NCBI GenBank assembly: GCA_023376005.1
Contig: CM042179.1
Coordinates: forward strand, 17,790,107-17,854,106
Length of the DNA: 64,000 nt
DNA from: Doryteuthis pealeii
Lineage: Eukaryota; Mollusca; Cephalopoda; Myopsida; Loliginidae
Reading direction: 5' to 3'
The position numbers and the translations under genes were made by a program. Under the pieces are notes generated by a model that worked only from the letters and a program-made list of their open reading frames with translations, was not told where the DNA came from and searched no databases. Within the stretch, counting starts at the first letter, position 1; the number at the start of each line of letters is the position of its first letter. Below are positions 13,395 to 22,505 of the stretch, one piece after another.

Positions 13395-13745
13395 GACCTG
13401 AATAACAAGGGTAGCCAATGTAGGCCATATGTATGGCCACAGAATTCGGCCCCCTGCCACACCTCTGGGAAAAGTCAAAAATGGTTGTCTGCGAATTTTT
13501 ATGTGTACACCAGTCCCAATGTTTGGTCTCCGAACTCCCCAGATCTTAACCCCATGGATTATTATGTATGTGGTGCTGTTGAGAAAGACACCAATCACTG
13601 TGCCAGTACTAAAAAAGCCCAGTTAATCGACAGAATTAAGGTAGTTTTTGAGACCCTTTCCAGGGAAACTGTAACATCAACTTGCTCCAGGTTCCGGAGC
13701 AGGATTGAGACCATGATCGGCACTAATGGCAGTTATTTTGAGTGA
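13395..13745 (+). pseudogene. Tc1/mariner-type transposase, C-terminal fragment
   Basis: The transposase would cut and paste the element through a DDE/D catalytic domain. Visible here is the C-terminal half: a PQNSAPCHTSGK stretch (about 13436-13475), where families of this type usually have QDSAP, so the second catalytic Asp reads Asn. It is followed by the highly diagnostic WSPNSPDLNPMDYY (about 13520-13563) and a tail ending in RFRSRIETMI and a natural stop at 13743-13745. A frame change near 13480-13490 separates the first part. The N-terminal DNA-binding domain and first catalytic Asp were not found, and no terminal inverted repeats were seen. It is an inactive fragment. Confidence 0.88.
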
Positions 13746-13930
13746 AACTTGTTGACAGTAGTGTAATTTTTGTGCCTGTTGAATTTCTTTACAATCCATT
13801 AAATTTTGTAGTTACTAAGCACTTTTTCTTTTTCCTTATGAAACTGTCAAATTTATCCCAAACACCGTGTACAGAAATAGAAACAAAATGTATGCACATT
13901 GATACATCAGCAGATAAAATGTAGGTTGGG

Positions 13931-13950
13931 AAATATATATATAGACACAT

Positions 13951-13999
<49 letters not shown>

Positions 14000-14003
14000 C
14001 ATG

Positions 14004-14034
<31 letters not shown>

Positions 14035-14043
14035 CATGTATAC

Positions 14044-14078
<35 letters not shown>

Positions 14079-14085
14079 TGTATAC

Positions 14086-14130
<45 letters not shown>

Positions 14131-14406
14131 TGTATATGTATATATATATATATATTATATATATAATATAGACATGTATATGTATATATATATAATAGAC
14201 ATGTATATATATATTTATATATAGGCATATATATATATAGAGAGACATGTATATGTATATATATATATAGACATGTATATATATATATTTATATATAGGC
14301 ATATATATATATAGAGAGACATGTATATGTATATATATATATAGACATGTATATATATATATTTATATATAGGCATATATATATATAGAGAGACATGTAT
14401 ATATAT

Positions 14407-14440
<34 letters not shown>

Positions 14441-14476
14441 CATGTATATATTATATATACATTTCTCTCCCTCTCT

Positions 14477-14520
<44 letters not shown>

Positions 14521-14550
14521 ATTATATATACATGTCTCTCCCTCTCTCTC

Positions 14551-14625
<75 letters not shown>

Positions 14626-14676
14626 CATGTATATATATTATATATATTATATATATATATATATATATATTATAAT
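13931..14676. repeat. Compound (TA)n/(GA)n/(CA)n microsatellite with an internal ~72-bp module
   Basis: A short CA tract is followed by long TA runs interspersed with GA tracts and the motif agacatgtata. Between about 14198 and 14400 a module of about 72 bp containing gacatgtatat and tatataggcatat is repeated about three times. GA tracts at 14421-14443 and 14599-14625 face CT tracts at 14463-14480 and 14534-14553, so hairpins are possible. All open frames on both strands are low-complexity Tyr/Ile translations. Confidence 0.95.
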
Positions 14677-14683
14677 TATTATG

Positions 14684-15074
14684 GACTCTCTCGTCGATTT
14701 TCGACGCATGAGGGTTCACACACAATGAACACCCACACAGTGATTTGTTTATAGTGGTGAAGGCTTGTGTTGGACCATCCACACTTTTTGGCACAGTAGA
14801 TAGGAAAGAATTGGTGCATCAAGGGTTGCCACAAACCCAATCAACAACTGACCTCAGGAATTTTGAATTCAGAGTTATCCCTCTCCTAGACTGGTCACCT
14901 ACCCAAGGTTGAAGGGCCCAGTCTGCCCTACTATTTAACCCATAGCTGGAGGGAGAATATATGGATTCATACCTTTCCCAAGGGTATTAGCGCTATGTGA
15001 AATGCCAACAGCTTCGTCTAGGAATTGAACTCGAATTGACGAGTCCATTTCCCACGACTCTAACCACTAGCCCA
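14684..15074 (-). mobile_element. tRNA-derived SINE
   Basis: Read on the minus strand, the element starts near 15074 with GGGCTAGTGGTTAGAG, an A-box-like segment. About 35 bp later comes AGTTCAATTCCTAG, close to the B-box consensus. These are RNA polymerase III internal promoter elements, as in a tRNA-derived SINE. A body of about 300 bp follows and the copy ends at a TA-rich tract. It lies between two TA microsatellites. The assignment to a cephalopod SINE family is from memory and not verified. Confidence 0.75.
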
Positions 15075-15076
15075 CA

Positions 15077-15094
15077 TATATATATATATATATT
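15077..15094. repeat. Short (TA)n run
   Basis: About nine TA repeats between the SINE and the end of the Penelope-like element. Confidence 0.9.
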
Positions 15095-16160
15095 AGGTGA
15101 AGTAAAAGGAAAAGTGAACAAAAATAATGACTCAAACAAGTCCAAGTAGGAGAGAAATATTTTGTCCTTCTGACATCCTCAGTGTGACTTTATTCAAAGC
15201 AAAATACTTACATTTGTGTTTATATAAGAGAAAGTGAGTTAGTGGTGAAATTGAGGGGTAAGGGAGGTTAGGGAGGATTTGATCGAAATGAGAATAACAT
15301 CAAATAGAGTGGAGGGGGAATTCAGATGATGGTGGTTTGTGTGGGAAGATGAGAAGAGGAGGTTGCTAGATGCTTGTTGGGATAGGGGGTGGTTGGGAGA
15401 AGTGGGTAAAAGTCTTGGTAGGGAGAGTTTGATTTATTGCATGGGATGATATGGAGGAAGGTGGTGTTGGGTGTCATTAGAACATCAGTTTTATGGTGGG
15501 TTAGGATGGGAATTTTTTTTTTTTTTGCAGGTGAAACTGAGTAGGTTGTCAATATTTATGTAGTTGGTTGGGGAAGTTTTTTAATTTTGGTGTAGTATTT
15601 TTTTTTAACCATATTCATGATGGATCTTGATTTTATTTTCACGAATTATAGTTTTTGCGATTGATATATCAAGGTTAAAAATCCTGGTCTTATGTTGAAT
15701 GTCTCAGTGTGAGCTATTATTGCTGATTCGCATAGATGTCTTAAATGCTTCTTATGTATTGGTTTGATGAGTCTGGCCAGGGAGAAATTGAGTGAGTGAT
15801 TTTGCTCTGCAAAATTATGTGAATAATTATTATGTGAATAATGCATTTAAGTTATTGTGTTTTTATTGATCTTTTATGCTCCTTGATGCGTTGTGTAAGA
15901 TTTCATTGAGTTTCTCCAACATAGCATTTGTTGCAGTTATTGCAAGGGATGGTATAGATGCCAGTGCTGGGGGTATCGGGGTGTTGGGGTATCGGGGTGT
16001 TGGGAGCATCTGTGCGTGTGGAGGAGTTGGTGAGGTCCTTGATGGTTTGGGATGTGGTTTGTGTGACTTTTATTCCTAGAGCTGTTAGTTTGTTATAAAG
16101 TGGATTGTTTTGTGTATGGGTAGGTAGGGATAAATGTCTGTAAAAATACCACCACTGACC
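15095..16160 (-). mobile_element. Penelope-like element, 5'-truncated 3' part
   Basis: Minus-strand translation gives the C-terminal GIY-YIG part of a Penelope-like polyprotein (15646-16150). It is followed by a non-coding 3' part containing GAGGATGTCAGAAGGACAAA at about 15163-15182, which resembles the post-ORF segment of such elements. The reverse transcriptase is missing, as expected for a 5'-truncated insertion. The minus-strand copy ends at the TA run at 15077-15094. It abuts an RNase H fragment of a different kind of element on its 5' side. Confidence 0.75.
15646..16150 (-). pseudogene. Penelope-like GIY-YIG endonuclease region, frameshifted
   Basis: GIY-YIG endonucleases cut the insertion site in Penelope-like retroelements. 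The minus strand shows GIYTIPCNNCNKCYVGET (about 15906-15960): the G-I-Y and Y-V-G motifs with the Cys pair typical of this clade. A stop and a frame change follow within about 25 bp, then RIKEHKRSI (about 15860-15890). After another frame change comes FSLARLIKPIHKKHLRHLC and SAIIAHTETFNIRPGF in the frame 15646-15846. Upstream, NPLYNKLTALGIKV belongs to the linker between RT and endonuclease. The copy is inactive. Confidence 0.82.
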
Positions 16161-16189
16161 CCCACCCAGCCCACCCCACAGACAGCTGG

Positions 16190-16480
16190 AGTTTTTATCT
16201 GGTATCATGTCAAGAGCAGATTTAGCTAATGAATCTGCTTTATCATTTCCCTGGATTCCCATATGACTTGGTATCCAACAGAATATCACTATTTTGTTAT
16301 GGCTAATGGAGTTAAGTTTGTTTACAAGTGATCCAGTTTTCTACTTTAAATAGATTTTAGAACAGAAATGGAGTCTGAATGAATATCAGTGTTTTTGAGT
16401 TGCTATTTGAGACAATGTTAAGTGCCAGGTTTATTGCACTGGCTTCTGTGGTAAATATGGAGGTTTTTGGAACATCAACT
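16190..16480 (-). pseudogene. RNase H domain fragment of a LINE
   Basis: The minus strand encodes FTTEASAINLALNI (about 16425-16465) and FCWIPSHMGIQGNDKADSLA (about 16224-16283). The second is the C-terminal signature of retroelement RNase H (W-x-P-(S/G)-H-x-G-x-x-GN-x-x-AD), with catalytic residues H and D present. A frame change separates the two. RNase H of this type is usual at the C-terminus of I/Jockey-like LINEs and is not a normal part of Penelope-like elements, yet the Penelope-like linker follows within about 40 bp. A nested insertion or truncation junction is the simplest reading. Confidence 0.8.
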
Positions 16481-16499
16481 TGTATTACCAACTGAAATA

Positions 16500-16705
16500 A
16501 CGTTAACACACCAGCGTCCTGATACTGTTAAGTTGAAGCAAGTTTTCATTATTGAATTAACGGTCCCTTTCTAGGAAAATTTGACTGGTGGTACATCAGT
16601 GTATGTTGGAAAAATATGAAGATCAGTGAGAACAATGTATCAGAAATGGATGGATAATGGATGTATTTCCTGTTGAGGTTGGATGTTGGGAACAACTACA
16701 TAAAT
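16500..16705 (+). pseudogene. Relic of a retroelement-associated protein with an RPD...ELTVP motif
   Basis: The plus strand reads QRPDTVKLKQVFIIELTVPF followed by a stop and further matching segments, including a lysine- and tryptophan-containing stretch near 16640. I recognise RPD plus (V/I)ELTVP as a motif pair of a protein often found with retroelements in invertebrate genomes. An Asp, then Glu-Leu-Thr after a hydrophobic strand, would fit a PD-(D/E)XK nuclease core, but that is inference. Stops at two positions make it a relic. The function is not established here. Confidence 0.45.
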
Positions 16706-16956
16706 ATTACCAACTTATCTTTGCATATCTGACTAATCTTGGACTTTCACCATCAGATAGAAAGAAGTACTATATATATTATATATATATATATTTTGCT
16801 CTACATTGAACAAATTGTTCAATAAAAATAATTTTAAAATTAGTTATTCTTGTATGAATATAAAAAAAAATTCTTGACAAGCACAATTTTAAAATTTTAA
16901 ATGAAAATGACAACAACCCGAATGAAACTGCTTCGATAGAACAAAATGCCCCTTAA

Positions 16957-17330
16957 ATGGCAATTGTTTTAATTAATAGCATTGTCTACAAGGCCACCAT
17001 CAAGGAAAGTAAAAATAACAATGATGAAAAAACATACATTGGTGCCATTGAACAAAGTTGGAAAAATAGGTGGTACAATCACAATCTCAGCTTCAAGAAC
17101 AAAAGATATTCATACAGTACCACCTTATTCAAACATGTATGGCACATTAAAGACACAATGGATAAAACACCTATAATAAAATGGGGAAATTATCAAAAAA
17201 GCCCAAGCTTACAAATGTGGCCAATACAACTGAAAACTATGCATTGAAGAAAAATTGTGTATTCTTCAAAATATGAATGTGAATTTACTGAACAAATAAA
17301 GTGAACTAGTTTCCAAATATAGACATTTAA
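16957..17330 (+). pseudogene. Second GIY-YIG-like fragment, frameshifted
   Basis: An ATG-started frame (16957-17247, 96 codons) contains IVYKATI near its start and KTYIGAIEQSWKNRWYNH about 15 residues on. These match the first strand and the Y-I-G plus Arg motif of a GIY-YIG nuclease domain. It then has SFKNKRYSYSTTLFKHVW and IIKWGNYQKSP. A frame change near 17200 leads into a Cys-containing tail (CGQYN, then KLCIEEKLCILQN) ending by about 17330. This is the architecture of the C-terminus of retroelement proteins common in invertebrates. It lies on the opposite strand from the Penelope-like fragment at 15.6-16.2 kb and is clearly different in sequence. Confidence 0.65.
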
Positions 17331-17676
17331 ACAAATTTCTCTTATGTCATTTGCCACTTGACCCTAATTAATACCATATTTTTAGCCCTCTATTGACTTA
17401 AATTTTAAATCTTTTTATTATTCATTTAAGATTTATCTATTTATTTTACATCTGGACACTGCGTGCATTAAAACCTAAGCATTCTATCGCATGAACATGC
17501 TTCACATTATATAAACGCTGATCAAGCTACTTTTCAATATTTAACCATCTGAAGATTACATAATACACATGAAACTATAGTTACGGAAAATTAATACCAT
17601 AATATCTTATCTATGATTTTAAATCTGTTCTGCTATTTTAGTATTGTGCACCATATACTTTTCACATTCATTCTCC

Positions 17677-17721
<45 letters not shown>

Positions 17722-17974
17722 AAGAGAGAGGGGGAAGAGAGAATTTCTTTAGAATGAATATTCTGTTACATAACTTTTATTATTATAATTGTTGAATATC
17801 ATTATTAGTCATTGTTATTGATATCTTTTTATGTCCAATTTATAAATTCAACTGTATAAAAAGCATTTATAGACAGGAAAAAACACATAGTACATATAAG
17901 ATTATTAGGCCACAGTCCAAGCCGATTATCGTTCAGTTGTGTCAGATGTAAAAGTTTCTCAGGTGACCTGAGAA
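17331..17974. other. AT-rich spacer with a (TA)n run at 17679-17719
   Basis: No gene is seen. The TA microsatellite at about 17679-17719 has an imperfect counterpart in the right palindrome arm near 42560-42600. The left edge of the palindrome falls inside this spacer, at about 17562. Confidence 0.7.
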
Positions 17975-18995
17975 ATTGTCCTTTATTAGTAAAATAAACT
18001 CACCCCAAAATTCCAATTTTTGTTCGCGCATACATTTCTTGCATGGAGAATTAATTAAATAAGTTTTAAGTGAGTAAAATACGTATAAAACGAAAATAGC
18101 TCTGAATTTAAATTAGCCAATGAGATTACAGATTTTCTTTGGAATGTAACCATCAGCTGATGTTATCAAAACAAACAAAAATCCATTTACTAAAGCAAAC
18201 AATTTTTTTTTTCTTCAGGAAAAATTAAAAAAAAAAAAATGAATAGTATTTCGTATACATGTAACAACAAGTCACAGATATATAATGCTTTAAAAAATTG
18301 AAAAACAATTTCATAGTTCGTCTACACGATCAAAGCACTAGAAAACAATAAATATTTACGTTTTTTAGAAGTAACATGTATGCTATTATTTTTTATTTGT
18401 TCTAAAAAGGGTAATAAAGGACTATTTGCTCGTAAATTCCTACCATAAAATAAACTGAACCCTCATTTTATGTCCGTGTTTTTGCAATAAATGTTTTATT
18501 TTTCTTGCACCTGTTATTTTACAATATTAAATATATTTTCTTTATTTATTTTAATATTCAATTCAATGTTTAGATTCTAAAAATATTTATTTTGTGAAAA
18601 TGTTTAGTTTTAAAGTGGGGACTCGTTTTACAATTTAGGCATAAATTGGATCCTCCTTTTATGACCGTAATTTTGTTTTTTCATCGACGATGATTAAAAT
18701 CTGATGTTTTTATTTTAGAGTACCAAAGCCAAAAAGAAAAGAAATAACAACAACAACAAAAGGTAATATTCAACTCTTTACTTGTAAATTCCTACCATAA
18801 AATTAGGCTTGGGCATTTTATCGTAGGAATTTATGAGTAAAAAGTTGAAGTGTAAAAACGAACTCCCACTTTAAAACTAAGCATTCTCACCAAATAAAAC
18901 CTTTTAGAATATAAACATTGAAGTGAATATTAAAATAAATAAAGAAAATATATTTATTATTGTAAAATAACGGGTGCAAGAAAAATAAAACATTT
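17975..18995. repeat. Fold-back repeat, left part, interrupted by the gypsy element
   Basis: This sequence is internally and externally self-complementary. GTAAAATACGTATAAAACG and CTCTGAATTTAAATTAGCC (18074-18118) are matched in inverse orientation at about 23105-23170. The segment around 18480-18540 (tgcaataaatgttttattt) is matched inversely by 18950-18995 continued at 22683. The unit around 18565-18680 (guanine-rich tttaaagtgggg block) is matched inversely by 18855-18900. It behaves like a non-autonomous fold-back or MITE-like element. No coding capacity was seen. Confidence 0.7.
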
Positions 18996-19172
18996 TGTTG
19001 TGAGGTGTGGTTCAGTGTTCCTTGTTGCAGTAGTATCTATTCGTGCTTAATCTTAGCACTGGGTTCAGCTTCTCGTAGCTAATTCACCTAGTCCCCTAAA
19101 GTGTCTCTATATATGTCCTGCAGTAATACACATATGTAAATGAGATAACACGCCATTGGCTATCTCACTACA
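18996..19172 (-). repeat. 3' LTR of the gypsy element, with polypurine tract at 19173-19180
   Basis: Direct repeat of 22506-22682. In sense it is preceded by CAGGGAGG (complement of 19173-19180), a short polypurine tract for plus-strand priming. It ends CAACA and is followed by the target duplication AAATG in sense. At the end of the 5' LTR the base equivalent to 18996 is changed. Confidence 0.88.
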
Positions 19173-19316
19173 CCTCCCTGAAACGGAGAGGTTTTATTCC
19201 CTCATTGATCTATTGCTTCTCCTAAATATCCTTGGGGTGTTCTTCGTAATGGTGACCGCGGTCTCATTTCATCACTACTGGATCCCTGGTATGGCACCTC
19301 GGAATCCGACTCGCTT

Positions 19317-19577
19317 TCATCTATGGGTTCTATATTGGTTTATATCCTCATTTCTTTCCGATTCATCCACACTCATGTCTTCCTCATATCTATTCCTTAG
19401 CTGATCAGTGTGGGCCAGCACACTTCTCTCCTGTGTCGTTATTATAGTGGTGTTGTTCTCTTTCTGCATAATAAAATACGCTTTTTCAGGTTGCGCGTCC
19501 TTATTCTTTTTGTACCACATTTTTTCATTAGTTGAAAAAGACATGGTTATGGGAGATCTGATCTGTCTTCCCATCAA
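19317..19577 (-). pseudogene. pol: Integrase C-terminal tail
   Basis: An 86-codon frame starts just inside the end of the previous frame, with MGRQIRSPITMSFS and MWYKKN. These are the usual C-terminal landmarks of a gypsy integrase (R-x-x-R-x-P and a basic segment). An acidic, hydrophilic end is followed by a stop at 19317. One more frame change near 19580 separates it from the catalytic core. Between the stop and the 3' LTR lie about 140 bp of non-coding sequence with the polypurine tract. Confidence 0.75.
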
Positions 19578-20660
19578 GGCCTTCTGCCTTGACTTAGTGT
19601 TCTATCAGCATGAGGAATGGATCTGTAACTCATCAAGAGTTTAGGTAGAAAAGATTCTATGGTCTCTCGTGACGGCTCAAATGCTTTTAATCCTAATTTA
19701 ACCGTTCTAACCATCCTTTCCGCAGCCCCATTTGATTGCGGATGGTAGGGTGGAGTTTTATAGGGTTTACATCCTATCTTCCTCAACCAGGAACATAGAC
19801 TTTCATCACAGAATTCGGACGAATTGTCTGATACCAGGGTTCTCGGTATGCCGTTCCTTGAGAATACAGTTCTCAAAATTCGAATGACAGTTGCAGATTT
19901 TCTATCACGCACCTGAATAATCTCTGGCCACCCCGAGAACGAATCTACTAAAATCAATAGTAGTCCTACGCCTTTGGCATAGGCATGGTCCATGTGTACT
20001 CGACTCCATGGTTCTTGTTCCTTTGGCCACGAATGAGTCGATTTTTGTGGAAAGTCTTTGATTTCCATGCATTTGGGACATTTTTTTTACATAATCTTCA
20101 ATGTCACGCGAATATCCTGGCCACCAGCTCTCCAATTTGAGTCTTTTTTGTGTGGCTGCTATTCCACAATGTATATCGTCGTGTACACTTTTAATTATTT
20201 CTTTTCGCATTTTTTGCGGAGGTACAACCAAATCTCCGTTACATATAACCCCTCTGTCCATAGTTAGTTTATGTTTAACCTCTTTATAAGGCCTTTCAGC
20301 TTTAGAGCAGTCGTTCCATTTATTCCTCCTTATTCTATTCGATATTTTGCTCAGAATAGGGTCCAGAAGGGTTTCTTCTTGAAGCTGTTTAATCATCATT
20401 ACATCGGTTTCGACCCAATGTAATACATCTTCAGTGTCGCTTATTTCGTCGTCTTCTTTGTTAAATGCTAATCTGGATAACGCGTCGACATGCGGAATAG
20501 TGTTTCCTTTGACGTACATGATATCGAAATCAAAGGCCATCAGCAGTATGGCCCATCTCATTAACCTGGCGGATGTGACCTTGGGTAATTCTTTCCTTGG
20601 ATTAAAAATGAATTCTAAGGGTCGATGGTCAGATTTTAGTAAAAATTTTCGACCCAATAG
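19574..20660 (-). pseudogene. pol: RNase H C-terminal remnant plus integrase, one frameshift
   Basis: From about 20660 the minus strand encodes FLLGRKFLLKSDHRPLEFIF and, further on, YVKGNTIPHVDALSRL, the end of an RNase H domain without its first catalytic residues. Integrase follows: an HHCC-type zinc-binding region (HDDIHCGIAATQKRL, WWPGYSRDIEDYV), then, after a frame change at a T8 run near 20085, the catalytic core. That core has DHAYAKGVGLLLILVDSFSG with the first Asp, LVSDNSSEF with the second Asp, and PYHPQSNGAAERMVR with the Glu: a DD35E-type site. The two overlapping frames are 20723-19905 and 20068-19574. The integrase would insert element cDNA in the nucleus. The catalytic triad is present but the frame is broken. 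Confidence 0.88.
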
Positions 20661-21345
20661 AAATTGTCGGGCGAAATGCCTTCTTTGGATATTTGAAAGC
20701 CCAAATAATTTATCTTCTCGCAATTAAATTTGCATTTATCGTAGTTTACGCTCATTCCGGCTTCTTTTAATTTGTTCATAACCTGCTGCGTTTTTTGTTG
20801 CAATTCATTTATACTGGTGGCCCCTATTAAAATATCGTCCTGATAAATTATCATATTTTCTACTACTCCCTTTAAGACATTTTCGATTGCTCGTTGAAAT
20901 ATGGCCGATGCTGTCTTTATTCCGTATGGCATTTTCGTCCATCTCATTAATCCGAGGGGTGTGTTATTTCTTGAAATTTATCGTCAATTTGTATTTGATT
21001 GTAAGCTGCCTTTAAATCAATTTTCGTAAAATATTTAGTGCCTGTTAATGTATGCGACACAGTTTCAAGCTCAGGAATAGGATACGAATCTGAACAGATT
21101 TTATGATTCACACCAATCTTATAATCACCACATATTCTTAAATCCCCATCTTTTTTTTGTAAAACTACAATTGGGGAGGCCCAGTTACTACCACCGACCG
21201 ATACTGGTTTTAACACTCCTTCTGCTACCATATCTTCCAATTTCTTTTTTACTAAAGGTCGCAAATGTATAGGTATCCTATGCGATTCGTAATATGAGGG
21301 GGGGCTATTTTCTTTCACTCGTATTGTGGCTTTATAACCTCTCAA
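20640..21345 (-). pseudogene. pol: Reverse transcriptase of the Ty3/gypsy element, one frameshift
   Basis: RT makes element cDNA in virus-like particles in the cytoplasm. The first frame (21345-20947) has the N-terminal IPIHLRPLVKKKLEDMVAEG, NWASPIVVLQKKDG, GDYKIG and motif A KIDLKAAYNQ (catalytic Asp near 21010). A frame change at a CCCC run near 20957 leads to the second frame (20947-20636), with MPYGIKTASAIFQR (motif B) and the catalytic YQDDILIG box (about 20825-20850). YQDD rather than YLDD or YIDD is a modest variation. After NYLGFQISKEGISPDN the sequence jumps straight to the end of RNase H, so thumb, connection and most of RNase H are missing. Confidence 0.88.
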
Positions 21346-21364
21346 GATTCCTATTTTTTGCTTT

Positions 21365-22504
21365 TTACTTTCTATGCAGTCGATTAAATTGTCTGTATCT
21401 ATGTTTATAATATCTGTGCCTATTAGTCCATGATTCTTTAAAACAATCCACTACAGTTATAGGGACCACTTCAAATCTTCTATTAGCCTCAAACGTAGCG
21501 TCGAATTGTCCCAATGCAGTGATGTACGAGCCATCAAATCGTCTTAATTTCAAGTGACTTCTCTTTAACTTGGGTTTGCCCATATGTTGCCAAAAGTTCT
21601 TTGGAATAATAGTCACATCACTACCTGTATCGACTTGCATCTCAAATGGTATTTCATTTAATTTTACTGTCAACTTCTGTTTTTTGTTCACCCGTACTTG
21701 GTACACGTCTTCTATCGAATTTGTCCATTTCGACTTGATTCTGCATACAGTACTAAAATGATTCTGTTTTTTGCAAACATAACAGGTTTGTCCATAAGCA
21801 GGACAATTTGTTCTTTTGTCAAAATTATGTTGAAAATTGCAGTACTTACAATTCTTTAGCCTTGTTTTTACTTGTAACACGTCAGTGTTATTTGCTGCAT
21901 TTTCTTCTATTTGAAACACCATTGTATTGTTTTGAGTATCTTCCTTGAATTCGGATATCATTTCCAGTTGCTGTACAAATTCCACGCATGTTTCTAATGC
22001 CATGTTATTTGACTGTAGACGTTCTAAAATTTTGTCTTTTTGATTCCTGTCGTGCAATCCTTCAATGAACCGTAACTGGATTAATTCTTCTTCAATGGTA
22101 AAATCTCCTGTTCCAAGCTGTTGAAATTCACAGAATCTCGCGGCCTTTTTTAGTCTCTGAATGTAATTCCTTGCTGGTTCGTTGGGATTTTGCTTCGTAG
22201 AAAGGAATTTAGTCCTCTCAGCAATAACCAGTTTTTTCTTAGGTCTTACATTGTTCTTTATGATGTGTGCAATTTCTTCAAAGGTGAGATCCTCCAAATC
22301 TTTTGGATACGCCATAACGGCTACTTTCATGTTTGCTTCACATCCAGCGGATGCTAAAAATAAGTCTGTAATCTCATTTTGTCCTCCAATGTTCTTTTTG
22401 TCTTGTAATTTTTTGCTTCTTGCAAAGGCTGAAAAACATTTTATCCACATCTCAACATAGTCAGGTTGCTCTAAACTTGCAAGTATGCCTATTGACAACG
22501 CCAT
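21365..22504 (-). CDS. gag: Gag-protease of the Ty3/gypsy element
   Basis: A 379-codon frame begins at an ATG just inside the 5' LTR. Residues 1-200 are a gag capsid-like region, with FLASAGCEANMKVAVMAYPK around 48-67. Nucleocapsid follows, with a first Cys pair at 219-222 and a CX2CX4HX4C zinc knuckle at 241-254 (CYVCKKQNHFSTVC), which would bind the element RNA. The retropepsin active site is VDTGSDVTIIP at 291-301, so the catalytic Asp is intact. At about codon 354 the frame shifts at a TTTT run near 21440, so the last 25 residues are not native and the link to pol is lost. Gag, protease and pol in one polyprotein would be the ancestral state. The start was chosen because it is the first ATG after the LTR and gives the full capsid region. 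Confidence 0.9.
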   Translation of the reverse strand: MALSIGILASLEQPDYVEMWIKCFSAFARSKKLQDKKNIGGQNEITDLFLASAGCEANMKVAVMAYPKDLEDLTFEEIAHIIKNNVRPKKKLVIAERTKFLSTKQNPNEPARNYIQRLKKAARFCEFQQLGTGDFTIEEELIQLRFIEGLHDRNQKDKILERLQSNNMALETCVEFVQQLEMISEFKEDTQNNTMVFQIEENAANNTDVLQVKTRLKNCKYCNFQHNFDKRTNCPAYGQTCYVCKKQNHFSTVCRIKSKWTNSIEDVYQVRVNKKQKLTVKLNEIPFEMQVDTGSDVTIIPKNFWQHMGKPKLKRSHLKLRRFDGSYITALGQFDATFEANRRFEVVPITVVDCFKESWTNRHRYYKHRYRQFNRLHRK

Positions 22505-22505
22505 G

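Noticed and set aside
13789..14754. Several long open frames in both strands
   Set aside because: They are translations of TA and GA microsatellites (Tyr, Ile, Arg, Glu only).
15020..15074. A functional tRNA gene
   Set aside because: The A- and B-box-like segments are at SINE spacing with a long unrelated tail, and no cloverleaf with a clear anticodon arm could be drawn.
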